Assembly (NCBI RefSeq): GCF_002968635.1
Contig: NZ_PVBN01000003.1
Span: 434,001 to 498,000 of the forward strand
Direction of reading: 5' to 3'
Source: Neorhizobium alkalisoli
GTDB lineage: Bacteria; Pseudomonadota; Alphaproteobacteria; Rhizobiales; Rhizobiaceae
DNA: 64,000 nucleotides
Shown: piece after piece, positions 10,772 through 19,339 of the stretch
Layout of the letters: the number at the start of each line of letters is the position of its first letter
How positions within the stretch are numbered: the first letter of the stretch is position 1
The notes under the pieces: generated by a model
What the model was told of the DNA's origin: nothing
The model's input: only the letters and a program-made list of their open reading frames with translations
The model's database searches: none
Program-made: the position numbers and the translations under genes

Positions 10772-12031
10772 TCATGCGACAAGATAGGCGCCTCGCAAAT
10801 ATGGCCCGGTTGCAGCTTCCGGCAAACCTGCCGAGGGTTGCAGGGCGGCTGCTTTCGGCGGTGGCATATGTGTGCCGATGGCGAACAGAACTGCGCTGAC
10901 GGCCGCGAATCCGGCAAAGAGCAGGAACATCCCAGCCCCGCCAAAAGCGCCAAGCATGGCACCGCCCAGAGTCGGTCCAATGAAATTGCCGATCGTTGAA
11001 AACGAGTGAGCGCCGAAGTAGCTGCCTCTGTTCCGATTATTCGAGATACCATCGACCAGCATATATTCCGAAGGCACGACGAGGATCTCTCCGATCGTGA
11101 AAACGGCCATCGAGATTGCCAGCCCCCAAAAGCCGGCGGCGCTGAGAAAACCGAGTTCGCCGAGGGCAAACAGCGTGCAGCCGATCACAAGGCCGTTGAG
11201 AGCGCCTGCGCGTTCGATGAACCTGCGGGCGAACGGATTCCCAATCAGGACAACCGCACCGTTGATCGAAACGAGGTAGGCGTAGATTTCCATGCCTCCG
11301 GCGACATTTCCGGTAAGGTACGGGGCGAGTGTCGCTGACCATTGGCCATAAACCGCAATCAGCAATGTGCCGCCCCCAACAAAGAATGCCAACCGTGGAT
11401 CGCGGATCGCCGCCTTCAGGCTCTCAAGCAATGGTGCGGAGGCGGGTGCTTTGGAAATATCGTCGCTTTGGTGAATCGGAACGTGCAACATGTGCAGGAT
11501 GAGCGCGAACATCGCGTAAACAACGCCTGCAATGACGAAAAGAGTGGTGGATGCCGCCCCAGCTGCGATCCCAATCAGCGGCCCGATGGCCCAGCCGACA
11601 TTCGTCGCCGTATAACGCCACGAAAAATACTTTAGACGCAGCGGCTCGGGGCAGACGTCGCTCATCAGCGCGCGTGAAATCGGCTCATAGATCGCAAGAG
11701 CCACCGCAGCGGCGATCTGAGCAATGCAAAATGCCAGCACGGTTTCGGCCAATCCCATACCGATTAGCGCAAGGGCCATGGAAAGCAGGGTAAATGTCAG
11801 CACGGTCTTGCGCCCTACCCTGTCCGACAGCGAGCCTGCGAAGGGAGCCGCGACGGCGCCCACCAGGGGACCTATCCCCAGAAGCGCACCAATCATGGCG
11901 GGACCGAGCCCGAATGACTGCTGCAACTTGATGGCAAGGAATGAGAGCGTCGTTGCGCGCGCGATGGTCACGAATCCTGACCACGCGATGAGGAGCAGGA
12001 CGTAGTTCAATCGCTGTTTATCGTGCCTCAT
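10772..12031 (-). CDS. MFS transporter, drug-efflux type
   Basis: This inner-membrane transporter of about 419 residues has roughly 12 membrane segments. The loop 2-3 motif GSLSDRVGRKTVL is the MFS motif A found in drug:proton antiporters. I use the ATG at 12031 (MRHDKQRLNYVLL); the frame extends to 12148 but those 39 residues are hydrophilic and atypical. It is probably an exporter of a small toxic compound. No regulator is adjacent, although the NimT-like gene lies 139 bases upstream on the same strand. Confidence 0.85.
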   Translation of the reverse strand: MRHDKQRLNYVLLLIAWSGFVTIARATTLSFLAIKLQQSFGLGPAMIGALLGIGPLVGAVAAPFAGSLSDRVGRKTVLTFTLLSMALALIGMGLAETVLAFCIAQIAAAVALAIYEPISRALMSDVCPEPLRLKYFSWRYTATNVGWAIGPLIGIAAGAASTTLFVIAGVVYAMFALILHMLHVPIHQSDDISKAPASAPLLESLKAAIRDPRLAFFVGGGTLLIAVYGQWSATLAPYLTGNVAGGMEIYAYLVSINGAVVLIGNPFARRFIERAGALNGLVIGCTLFALGELGFLSAAGFWGLAISMAVFTIGEILVVPSEYMLVDGISNNRNRGSYFGAHSFSTIGNFIGPTLGGAMLGAFGGAGMFLLFAGFAAVSAVLFAIGTHMPPPKAAALQPSAGLPEAATGPYLRGAYLVA

Positions 12032-12170
12032 CTGCGCCCTCGGCAATGGTAGTCGGCAATGCGGCTGTGCCGGTATTTTTGCACTTCCGGTCCCTCCATC
12101 AAATGAAAAGGGAATTTTTGCAACCCACGAGCTCAGCGATGACTGCAACCTCGCTTGCCGCCAAATGCAA

Positions 12171-13373
12171 TCAAGCGATGCGCTTTTCCGGAGAGAAGCG
12201 CAGCGAGAGCAATAGGAGCAGCACGATGCCGACAGCCATCATGACCCATGCCTGCGACAGGTTATCTGAATGGCTTCGCAGCCAACCAGCGGCAAAGGGC
12301 ATGATGCTGGCGATGATGTACCCGCCCCCTTGCACGAAGGCGGTGAGCTGGCCGGCACGGACAGGTCCCTCGGCGTGGTCGAGTGTGACGATCAACGAAA
12401 GCGGAAACAGTGCGCCGATACCCAGCCCAAGCAGGAGCATCGCCGGAAAGGCAAGTGCCAGGGGCATGGTGACGAGACAGACCAAGCCTCCGAGAATGGC
12501 AAAAAGAGCGGCAGCAAGCGGCCCCCGCCGATCTGGAAACCGATTGATCACGGCTGAGACAACAAGGCCGGCTACGACCTCCATCAGCGTGAGCCCCGCG
12601 AGCAGATAGCCTGCTGTATCCTCGCTGCGGCCTAGCTCAACATAGAAGGGTGGCAGCCACGCCAGCACGAGCGTGTAGGCACCTGTGCCGACACCGAAGA
12701 AGAAGAGCAGAAGCCAAGCCCTGCCGCTGCGCCAAAGAGGCGCGGCATTGACACTGGAGACCGCTCCTTCCCCGTGCGCTTCCGAAGGGGGTGACACATG
12801 CCACACAACAACCGCAAGAAGCGCAGGCACTCCCCACAATCCCAGCATCGTTTCCCAACCCAAGTGGCGGGAAAGGCCAGCTGCCGACGCGGCGGCCAAC
12901 GTCGCGCCGCCCATGATGCCAGTTGAGTACAGACCCATGATACGGCCTGCATCGAGCGGGAAGACCCGCTTGATGAACCCCGGCATCAAAGCCTGAACGG
13001 CGGCTATACCGATGCCGCTTACCGCGGCACTGGCGAGAAGCCCAACACTGGAAAACCAGAAGAGCCGCGCAATGCAGGCAAGCGCGATGATGCCAGCCCC
13101 CAGCGCAATGCCGCGTCGCTCCCCAATCCCCCGCTGGAGGGATGAGCCCGCGAGCGCGCCGAGGCCCATCAGAAAAACCGGGAGGGTCGTGAGCAAGCCC
13201 GTCCCGGTGGACGTAAGGCCAGATGCTGCTTCGATGCGGTCGAGAACGGGGCCTATCGCGGCAAGAGCCGGCCTTAGGTTCAGCGCAACAGCAACGACCG
13301 CGACTATCGTAAGGGCGCTGGAAATGCGGGTGGGTTGATACGTTGTACGTTGATCAGTCTGGAAACTCGACAT
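12171..13373 (-). CDS. MFS transporter, CynX/NimT family
   Basis: This 400-residue protein has about 12 membrane segments. The early sequence VVAVALNLRPALAAIGPVLD and the substrate-loop region GSSLQRGIGERRGIALG are typical of the CynX/NimT (cyanate / 2-nitroimidazole) branch. The ATG at 13373 lies just downstream of a MarR-type palindrome at 13397-13412, so transcription is probably repressed by the MarR protein encoded at 14141-14662. Cargo unknown; export of a small organic molecule is likely. Confidence 0.87.
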   Translation of the reverse strand: MSSFQTDQRTTYQPTRISSALTIVAVVAVALNLRPALAAIGPVLDRIEAASGLTSTGTGLLTTLPVFLMGLGALAGSSLQRGIGERRGIALGAGIIALACIARLFWFSSVGLLASAAVSGIGIAAVQALMPGFIKRVFPLDAGRIMGLYSTGIMGGATLAAASAAGLSRHLGWETMLGLWGVPALLAVVVWHVSPPSEAHGEGAVSSVNAAPLWRSGRAWLLLFFFGVGTGAYTLVLAWLPPFYVELGRSEDTAGYLLAGLTLMEVVAGLVVSAVINRFPDRRGPLAAALFAILGGLVCLVTMPLALAFPAMLLLGLGIGALFPLSLIVTLDHAEGPVRAGQLTAFVQGGGYIIASIMPFAAGWLRSHSDNLSQAWVMMAVGIVLLLLLSLRFSPEKRIA

Positions 13374-13396
13374 ATGCCACTATCTTGCTATTAAGA

Positions 13397-13412
13397 ATCT
13401 TGACGTCGAGAT
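13397..13412. promoter_or_regulatory. MarR-type operator upstream of NimT-like gene
   Basis: ATCTTGACGTCGAGAT is a 16-bp palindrome with one mismatched pair. It lies 24 bases upstream of the transporter start codon, where bound repressor would block the promoter. The stretch GTCGAGATAT inside it recurs directly in front of the MarR gene (14126-14135). Form and placement fit MarR-family operators. Confidence 0.65.
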
Positions 13413-13521
13413 ATATGATGTGGTTGAAAGCATCAACAGTTTCGTAAAACAGCGCCGCAGAGAGCGGAGACCGCCTCACCCTGTTTTGCGGAGCATTCAA
13501 AAACCGACGGACCAAATTGAA

Positions 13522-14010
13522 ATGCTATTGAAAATCCTTCCTTACTGCGTCCTGGCACTGTTCAGCCTCTCCGCGGCAGCAAACGCTACAGACCTTCCAA
13601 AGCGACAATCAGGTCTGTGGACGTTCGACTCTCCGGATAATTCCTTTGTCAACGGAAGTTTGTGCGTTGATGATACAAACACCAACTTTATGAGCACTGA
13701 TGTCTGGAGTGACTTTGAGCATGAGTGCGAGATAACCCGTAGCGTGACGGATCGCTCGAACGGGGAGCTGACATTGACTTGCCGCACAGCCACGACCGGC
13801 GAAACAAAGCTCGCCGTGACGTATGACGGGGATTTCCAATCGCGCTACCGGTATGCGTTTGTCGCTTCGTTCACGGGAGTTGACGGTAAAGATGAGAGGA
13901 TTTCTTCAATAGTCGAAGCAACGTTTCAGGGACAATGCCCCGCCGACATGAAGCCTGGTATGCGAACGCTCGGCCGTAGTCCGTACGATCACGGCGGGGG
14001 TCGAGACTAA
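13522..14010 (+). CDS. Secreted DUF3617-like hypothetical protein
   Basis: The mature-length product is about 162 residues if translation starts at the ATG at 13522 (MLLKILPYCVLALF), giving a clean signal peptide ending ANA. The frame is open from a GTG at 13420, but that part is basic and lacks a signal. The opening RQSGLWTFDS, four spaced cysteines (CVDD, HECE, LTCR, GQCP) and the late CPADMKPG resemble DUF3617 periplasmic proteins, whose function is unknown. It sits between the NimT-like transporter and its probable MarR regulator. Confidence 0.65.
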   Translation: MLLKILPYCVLALFSLSAAANATDLPKRQSGLWTFDSPDNSFVNGSLCVDDTNTNFMSTDVWSDFEHECEITRSVTDRSNGELTLTCRTATTGETKLAVTYDGDFQSRYRYAFVASFTGVDGKDERISSIVEATFQGQCPADMKPGMRTLGRSPYDHGGGRD

Positions 14011-14125
14011 ATGCTCCAGGATTGGAGGGCGCGTGAGCGATCCAAGGGCTCATACATTGGCGAGTGGTTCATGGACGTTTATCCAATCTGGTCCGCGGCC
14101 CTACTCACTTGAAAAGAAGCTTAGT

Positions 14126-14135
14126 GTCGAGATAT
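14126..14135. promoter_or_regulatory. MarR operator half-site (probable autoregulation)
   Basis: GTCGAGATAT here is identical to ten bases of the palindrome at 13397-13414 and lies five bases before the MarR start codon. The other arm is degenerate, so this would be a weaker site. Autoregulation is inferred. Confidence 0.45.
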
Positions 14136-14140
14136 TCAAT

Positions 14141-14662
14141 ATGAACGAGCCTATCGACAATTTGGATCCCGCAGCGGCAGCGGCAGAACAGTGGCGGAGG
14201 GAGCGTCCGGACATTGATCCATTTCCGATGGAGCTGCTCGGTCGCCTGGGCGAGATCACGCTGCTCATCATGCGTGACCGTCTCACCCCATTTTTTGCGG
14301 AGCATGGCTTACAAAGCGGCGAATTTGACGTCTTGGCAACGCTGCGTCGCTCAGGCGCGCCGTACGAACTCACCCCCACCCGGCTTTACGAGTCCGCAAT
14401 GCTCTCATCCGGAGGGATGACGGCTCGCATCGACCGACTTGAGCGCGAGGGTTTGGTGGAGCGGCGAAGCCATCCGACCGATCGACGCGGCACTCTGGTG
14501 GCGCTGACTCCGAAAGGGGCCTCGTTGATCGATGCAATGCTCGCAAAGCATGTCGAAAACGAACGCCTCGCATTGGCAGGACTAACGATGGCCGAGCAAC
14601 AGCAGTTCAATGCGCTATCCATCAAGCTTCTCGCAGGCTTAAGGCATACGCCAATACGGTGA
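14141..14662 (+). CDS. MarR-family transcriptional regulator
   Basis: This 173-residue regulator starts at the ATG at 14141 (MNEPIDNLDP); a GTG at 14033 keeps the frame open but precedes the operator half-site. The winged helix-turn-helix includes FDVLATLRRSG, RLYESAMLSSGGMTARIDRLEREGLVERRSHPTDRRGTLV, with the wing DRR motif typical of MarR. It probably represses the NimT-like exporter and itself, with relief by a phenolic or other toxic ligand. Confidence 0.88.
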   Translation: MNEPIDNLDPAAAAAEQWRRERPDIDPFPMELLGRLGEITLLIMRDRLTPFFAEHGLQSGEFDVLATLRRSGAPYELTPTRLYESAMLSSGGMTARIDRLEREGLVERRSHPTDRRGTLVALTPKGASLIDAMLAKHVENERLALAGLTMAEQQQFNALSIKLLAGLRHTPIR

Positions 14663-14674
14663 CCGGTCAGAGGC

Positions 14675-14699
14675 AAAAATGTTACGGTTGCAGCCGTAA
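14675..14699 (-). terminator. Terminator of the ugp/GDPD operon
   Basis: On the minus strand TTACGG and CCGTAA (14694-14699 and 14682-14687) form a 6-bp stem with a 6-nt loop, followed by CATTTTTG. It lies 67 bases beyond the last minus-strand gene, in the gap with the convergent MarR gene. The stem is short, so strength is uncertain. Confidence 0.5.
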
Positions 14700-14765
14700 A
14701 GACCCAGGGGAGCGTACCGACAGCCGTATATCCAGCTAAATTCAAGAGTCCGTTTGGATCTGTAT

Positions 14766-15602
14766 TCATGTTCTAGCCTCCGATAGTGCACCATGTATGG
14801 CCAACCAGGACGCTTTATCCGGCGCCGACAGGAGGTGACCTTCGGTCATTGTCGGCCGATAGATTTCACCGTCCACCACCGCTGCATAACCACCGGCCTC
14901 CGAATGGATCAGTACGCCGGCGGCGTGGTCCCAGGGCTTCAGGCTTTCGTTGAGGCAGAAGCTCATCGCACCGGTTGCGAGCATCCGGTATTCATAGGCA
15001 GAGCAGCGCCAGGTCGTGGTACGTCCGAAGCGCGTCATGCGTGGCGCGAGTTTTGCTTGCAGATCCGGTTCGAACATATGCAACGGAATGAACCCATGCA
15101 TTTCCTCGATCGGTGTCGGTCCAGCGACGGAAAGGCGCGTCTGTGTCCCATCAGCGCTGAGATGCCAGGCTCCCTGCCCCGACCGCGCAACAAGACAGTC
15201 ACCAAGGACCGGGTAATGGATGATGCCTGCAATCGTTTCTCCGCCGGAGATGATGGCCAGAATGCTGCCGAACATCGGTGTGCCGTGAGCAAAGTGCCAC
15301 GTGCCGTCAATCGGATCGATGACGGCAGCAATGTCGGCATCGGCAAGGCGCGTCAACAGCGAGGGATTGTCCGACACGGCCTCCTCGCCGACGATCGTGA
15401 TCCCCGGTAGGCGCACGCTCAACCTGTTGCCGAGTACGCGTTCGGCGGCGATATCCGCGTCCGTGACTATATCGTCGGCCGCCGTTTTCGCACGGATCGT
15501 TTCGGCCTTCACGGCGTGGAAACGCGGCAGAATCTCTGTCTCTGCAACTATGCGCATATCTTCGATGAATCCAGCCAGGAGTTCGTCGCTGACGGCCTTC
15601 AT
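14766..15602 (-). CDS. Inositol monophosphatase-family phosphatase
   Basis: This 278-residue enzyme has the three metal-site motifs of the family in order: GEEAVSD, the DPIDGTWHFAHG motif and KPWDHAAGVLIHSEAGG. Such Mg-dependent phosphatases act on inositol phosphate, PAP, histidinol phosphate or related monoesters. The ATG at 15602 overlaps the stop of the upstream phosphodiesterase gene (ATGA), so I reject the longer frame to 15689. As the last gene of the operon it could remove phosphate from the product left after diester cleavage; glycerophosphoinositol as parent compound is an inference. Confidence 0.87.
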   Translation of the reverse strand: MKAVSDELLAGFIEDMRIVAETEILPRFHAVKAETIRAKTAADDIVTDADIAAERVLGNRLSVRLPGITIVGEEAVSDNPSLLTRLADADIAAVIDPIDGTWHFAHGTPMFGSILAIISGGETIAGIIHYPVLGDCLVARSGQGAWHLSADGTQTRLSVAGPTPIEEMHGFIPLHMFEPDLQAKLAPRMTRFGRTTTWRCSAYEYRMLATGAMSFCLNESLKPWDHAAGVLIHSEAGGYAAVVDGEIYRPTMTEGHLLSAPDKASWLAIHGALSEART

Positions 15603-16426
15603 GTGCGGCGCGCCTCGATATAAGCCTTCAAGGCTTCCGGCTCGTCCGTCTGGAAGACGCTGATGCCGGCGTCCAGCAAACTGCCCCAAATACGATCCGG
15701 GTCGACAAGCGCGGTCTCATCCCGCCATTCGCCGCTGGCGGCCATGTTCAACGTGTTCATCCAGAGCGCCATGCCTGCATCGCTGAAAAGCTGCCTGTTG
15801 CCGGCAATCGTCTCGATCCGATCGAAGCGCATTTCGGACATGAACGGCTTGATCTCGGAGAGAAGCGTCATGGTTTCGCGAATTCCTTCTTTGGAAAAAT
15901 GCGCCATTGCCATGAAGGGCACGCCTTCGATCTCCTGGGCACGAACCCAGTCGAGTTCCTCGCGGGTCATGACGCGGGTCTTGAGGTCGACATAGGCTGC
16001 GGCATTCATCTCGCGGGCGCAGGCGGCGACTTCGGGAAACAGGCCGCGATCTTTGAGGTCGAGATCTGCGAAAACGCGACCGCGGATGATTTCGAGCGCC
16101 TGCTTTAGGGTGGGGATGCGCTGGTCCGTCGCGTTGCGGTCCTCGCCGCCATCATCCTCCCGCAGGGCGATGGACTGCAATTCGGCCATGGTGAAGGTTT
16201 CCGCATCACGATCGATGCCGGCCATGCGCAGCAGCGTATCGTCATGCATCAGGAAAAGCTCGCCATCAGCACTTTTGCGCACGTCGAGCTCGACGATATT
16301 TACACCAAGAGCAATCGCCCTTTCGATTGCGAGAAGGCTGTTTTCCGGTGCCCCGTGCCATGCGCCGCGATGGGCAACGATGGCGCAATCCCGTGCCGGA
16401 TCGGCGATGTAATCCTTGTAGTGCAT
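15599..16426 (-). CDS. Glycerophosphodiester phosphodiesterase, copy 1
   Basis: This protein of about 275 residues has the GDPD/PI-PLC TIM-barrel motifs: AHRGAWHGAPENSLLAIERA and VELDVRKSADGELFLMHDDTLLRM, providing the catalytic His pair and Glu/Asp metal ligands. There is no signal peptide, so it would act on imported glycerophosphodiesters, like cytoplasmic UgpQ. I choose the ATG at 16426 because AAAGGGA lies six bases before it; the ATG at 16432 directly abuts that site. It is 20 bases downstream of a paralogue and overlaps the phosphatase gene. Confidence 0.9.
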   Translation of the reverse strand: MHYKDYIADPARDCAIVAHRGAWHGAPENSLLAIERAIALGVNIVELDVRKSADGELFLMHDDTLLRMAGIDRDAETFTMAELQSIALREDDGGEDRNATDQRIPTLKQALEIIRGRVFADLDLKDRGLFPEVAACAREMNAAAYVDLKTRVMTREELDWVRAQEIEGVPFMAMAHFSKEGIRETMTLLSEIKPFMSEMRFDRIETIAGNRQLFSDAGMALWMNTLNMAASGEWRDETALVDPDRIWGSLLDAGISVFQTDEPEALKAYIEARRT

Positions 16427-16446
16427 TGTCATTCCCTTTGATTGAT

Positions 16447-17277
16447 TCAGGTGCGGCGGGCCGCGAGATAGGATTTGAGAGCGGCCGCCTCGTCCGTCTG
16501 GATGACGGAGACGCCGGCGTCGATCAGCCGGCCCCAGACGGCGTCCGGGTCGGCCTGCGCGGCCATGTCGGTGAAACCGGCGCAGGCGACGGAATCGAGC
16601 GTGTTGACCCAAAGTGCCATGCCGTTTTCACGCACGAGGCCATCGACGGCAGACAGTTGCTCGAGACGGTCGAAATAGATCTCGCAGACGGGAGGAGAAA
16701 GCTCGGACAGAAGTGCCATCTGGGATGCAGCAGTCGGCACGTTGAGGTGTGTCTTGGCCATGAAGAGAACGTCGTGCGGCTCGATCGTTTCGCGGATCCA
16801 GGTGAGGTCCTCGGCGCTCTTCAGTGAGGCCCAGAAATCTACCTGGCCGGCAACGCCCATGCCCTTGGCGAGAGCGACGACACCGGGGATGACGGCGCGC
16901 TGCTTCACGTCGAGATGCAGGAAGATGCGGTCGCGCGTCAGGTCGAAAACCTCTCGGAGACTCGGCACTCGTTCCTGGGTGAAGCTATTTTCGTCGCCAC
17001 CGTCGCGGTTGCGCAGGCGCAGCTCCTTCAGCTGTTGCGACGACAATTCTTCCACTGCATGAGCGAGACCAGTCATGCGGGTAAGCGCCTCGTCATGCAG
17101 CAGGAAAAGTTCGCCATCGGCACTGCGCCTTATGTCGATCTCCACCACGTCATGACCGGCGCTGATCGCCCGTTCGATTGCAAGAAGGCTGTTTTCCGGC
17201 GCGCCCCGCCAAAGACCCCGATGCGCAACCACGGCACAGTCACGGCCAGGATCGGCGATAAATTCCCTGAAGTTCAC
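16447..17277 (-). CDS. Glycerophosphodiester phosphodiesterase, copy 2
   Basis: This 276-residue paralogue has AHRGLWRGAPENSLLAIERA and VEIDIRRSADGELFLLHDEALTRM. It is clearly homologous to the adjacent copy along its length, so the pair looks like a tandem duplication followed by divergence. It starts at a GTG overlapping the stop of the ABC ATPase gene (GTGA). It is cytoplasmic and UgpQ-like. Different head-group preferences would explain why both are kept. Confidence 0.9.
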   Translation of the reverse strand: MNFREFIADPGRDCAVVAHRGLWRGAPENSLLAIERAISAGHDVVEIDIRRSADGELFLLHDEALTRMTGLAHAVEELSSQQLKELRLRNRDGGDENSFTQERVPSLREVFDLTRDRIFLHLDVKQRAVIPGVVALAKGMGVAGQVDFWASLKSAEDLTWIRETIEPHDVLFMAKTHLNVPTAASQMALLSELSPPVCEIYFDRLEQLSAVDGLVRENGMALWVNTLDSVACAGFTDMAAQADPDAVWGRLIDAGVSVIQTDEAAALKSYLAARRT

Positions 17278-18422
17278 TGGTATTCCTTCGCCGATCGCCG
17301 AACGGCTTCGGCCTGTCGGAATGAATTGGGAATAGCGCGGCCGGTTTCAGCGTCGAAAAGGTGAAGGCGCGTCTGTGGGAAAGCAAATGAGAAGGAGGAC
17401 GTTTTGTCCATTTCGTCGCCGAATGGCGTGGCGATGCGCAAAGGCTGGCCGGCGAGATCGGCTTCGATAATTTCATGGGAACCGAGGTCCTCGCGGTAGC
17501 GGATCGCCGCCTTGAGCCGGCCGCCTGCACCGATGACTATGTCTTCCGGCCGGATGCCGAGCTGAAAATTGCCTTGACCCGCATAGTTTGCAACCACCTG
17601 CCCATCTGAGAGCCGCAGCGTGTCTCCGTCGCCGGTAACCCGCAGAATGTTCATCGCCGGCGCCCCGATAAATTTGGCGACGAAGACGGAGGCAGGCTGA
17701 TAGTAGATCGCCTTCGGCGTATCGAACTGCTCGATACGTCCCTTGTTGAGGATGAGAATGCGGTCGGCGAGCGTCATCGCCTCGACCTGATCGTGGGTAA
17801 CGAAGACGCTGGTCGCCCCGATACGGCGGTGCAGGTCGGCAAGTTCAACGCGCATATCGTGCCGAAGCTGCGCGTCAAGGTTTGAGAGAGGTTCGTCGAA
17901 GAGGAGCACGCCCGGTTCGCGGATGATGGCGCGGCCGATTGCGACGCGCTGGCGCTGACCACCGGAAAGTTGCCCTGGCTTGCGAGCGACAAGATCCGAA
18001 AGCCCGAGCATTTTCGCGACCTTCGCAACCCGTTCGGTCCGCTGCGCCTTGGAAACGCCTGCCACTTTCAGGCTGTAAGCCATGTTTTCGGCAACGGTCA
18101 TATGCGGATAAAGCGCATAGTTCTGGAATACCATGGCGCAGCCGCGGTGTTTGGGTTCGAGTTCCTGCACCTCCCGGCCGCCGATGAGAATTTTGCCTTC
18201 GCTGACCCTTTCGAGCCCAGCGATCATCTGCAGAAGCGTGGACTTGCCGCAGCCAGACGGGCCGAGCACGACGGTGAATTCGCCGGCACGAAGCTCGACA
18301 TCGAGTGGCGGTATGACAACGTTCCTGGCGTCATACGCCTTGGTGACGGCGCTCAGCTTGATATCAGCCGCGGCAGCGCGGATGGCGGTGCCCATGGGGG
18401 TATCTGTGGCGGTCATCGTCAT
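17274..18422 (-). CDS. ABC importer ATPase, UgpC/MalK type
   Basis: At 382 residues it is slightly long for the family because of an extra 20-residue hydrophilic N-terminus. Motifs: Walker A GPSGCGKST, Q-loop FQNYALYPHMTVAENM, signature [14 protein letters not shown], Walker [13 protein letters not shown]-loop THD, then a C-terminal TOBE-like domain (GIRPEDIVIG). It energises the UgpA/UgpE-like permeases and overlaps both neighbouring genes by four bases. Confidence 0.92.
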   Translation of the reverse strand: MTMTATDTPMGTAIRAAAADIKLSAVTKAYDARNVVIPPLDVELRAGEFTVVLGPSGCGKSTLLQMIAGLERVSEGKILIGGREVQELEPKHRGCAMVFQNYALYPHMTVAENMAYSLKVAGVSKAQRTERVAKVAKMLGLSDLVARKPGQLSGGQRQRVAIGRAIIREPGVLLFDEPLSNLDAQLRHDMRVELADLHRRIGATSVFVTHDQVEAMTLADRILILNKGRIEQFDTPKAIYYQPASVFVAKFIGAPAMNILRVTGDGDTLRLSDGQVVANYAGQGNFQLGIRPEDIVIGAGGRLKAAIRYREDLGSHEIIEADLAGQPLRIATPFGDEMDKTSSFSFAFPQTRLHLFDAETGRAIPNSFRQAEAVRRSAKEYQ

Positions 18423-19336
18423 TTCTCCGAAAGAACGAGGCCCTGGACGAGATAGCGCTGCAAAAGGGCAATCATCGTCAGGGGGACGAGGGAGACGAGC
18501 ACGGCGCCAGCCATGATCATCGGGAAATCCGGAACCTGGCCATCGGCATCCGGTACTAGGCGGGCGAGGCCGACGACGGCGGTCTGCATGTCAGGCGTCG
18601 AAGCGCCGACCAGCGGCCAGAGATACTGCGTCCAACCGCTCAGGAAGGTGAGTACGAAAAGCGACGCGACGCTGGTGCGCGACAGGGGCAGAAGGATGTC
18701 GAAAAGGAAGCGGATCGGCCCCGCCCCATCCATGCGTGCGGCCTTCAACAGGTCCTTGGGCAGCGTCAGAAAAAACTGCCGGAAAAGGAACGTGCCCGTG
18801 CCATGCGCCACAAGCGGCGCGATCAAGCCAAAATGCGTGTTGAGTACGCTGAGTTCGAGATGAGCCGGTGTGCCGAAAACGCTCGCGATTACGTCGTTGA
18901 GGCCGGTGACATCCAGAACCGCGTTGAGCGGCGAGAATATGTTGGAGGCCACTTGGTATGTGGTGATCACGCGGATATCGAGCGGCAGCATGATCGTCAC
19001 CAGGATCAGCGCGAAGACCAAACCGGCCCAGCGGACGCGGAAATAGACGATTGCATAGGCCGACAGAAAGGACAGCGCACAGGTGGCCAAGGCATTGAAG
19101 AAGGCGACCAGCAGGCTGTTGAGCATCTGGATGGGAATGCGCGTCTCGGTGATCACCTTGCCCATGTTGGCGAACAGTTGGTTGCCGGGATACCAGGCGA
19201 CCCCGTTACGCAGCATGAATTCGTAGGACTGCGAGGCGGTGGACAGCGTCAGATAAAGCGGTCCGACAATGTAGACGACGCCGATCAACAGCAGGATGCT
19301 GGCGACGATATTGATGGAGCGTGCGTTCTCGACCAT
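18419..19336 (-). CDS. sn-glycerol-3-phosphate-type ABC permease UgpE
   Basis: This 305-residue CUT1 permease has about six membrane segments. The EAA loop is LLKAARMDGAGPIRFLFDIL and the end RYLVQGLVLSEK is typical (a short C-tail after QGL). It follows the UgpA-like gene by three bases. Together with that subunit it forms the channel for glycerol-3-phosphate and glycerophosphodiesters. Confidence 0.9.
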   Translation of the reverse strand: MVENARSINIVASILLLIGVVYIVGPLYLTLSTASQSYEFMLRNGVAWYPGNQLFANMGKVITETRIPIQMLNSLLVAFFNALATCALSFLSAYAIVYFRVRWAGLVFALILVTIMLPLDIRVITTYQVASNIFSPLNAVLDVTGLNDVIASVFGTPAHLELSVLNTHFGLIAPLVAHGTGTFLFRQFFLTLPKDLLKAARMDGAGPIRFLFDILLPLSRTSVASLFVLTFLSGWTQYLWPLVGASTPDMQTAVVGLARLVPDADGQVPDFPMIMAGAVLVSLVPLTMIALLQRYLVQGLVLSEK

Positions 19337-19339
19337 GGC

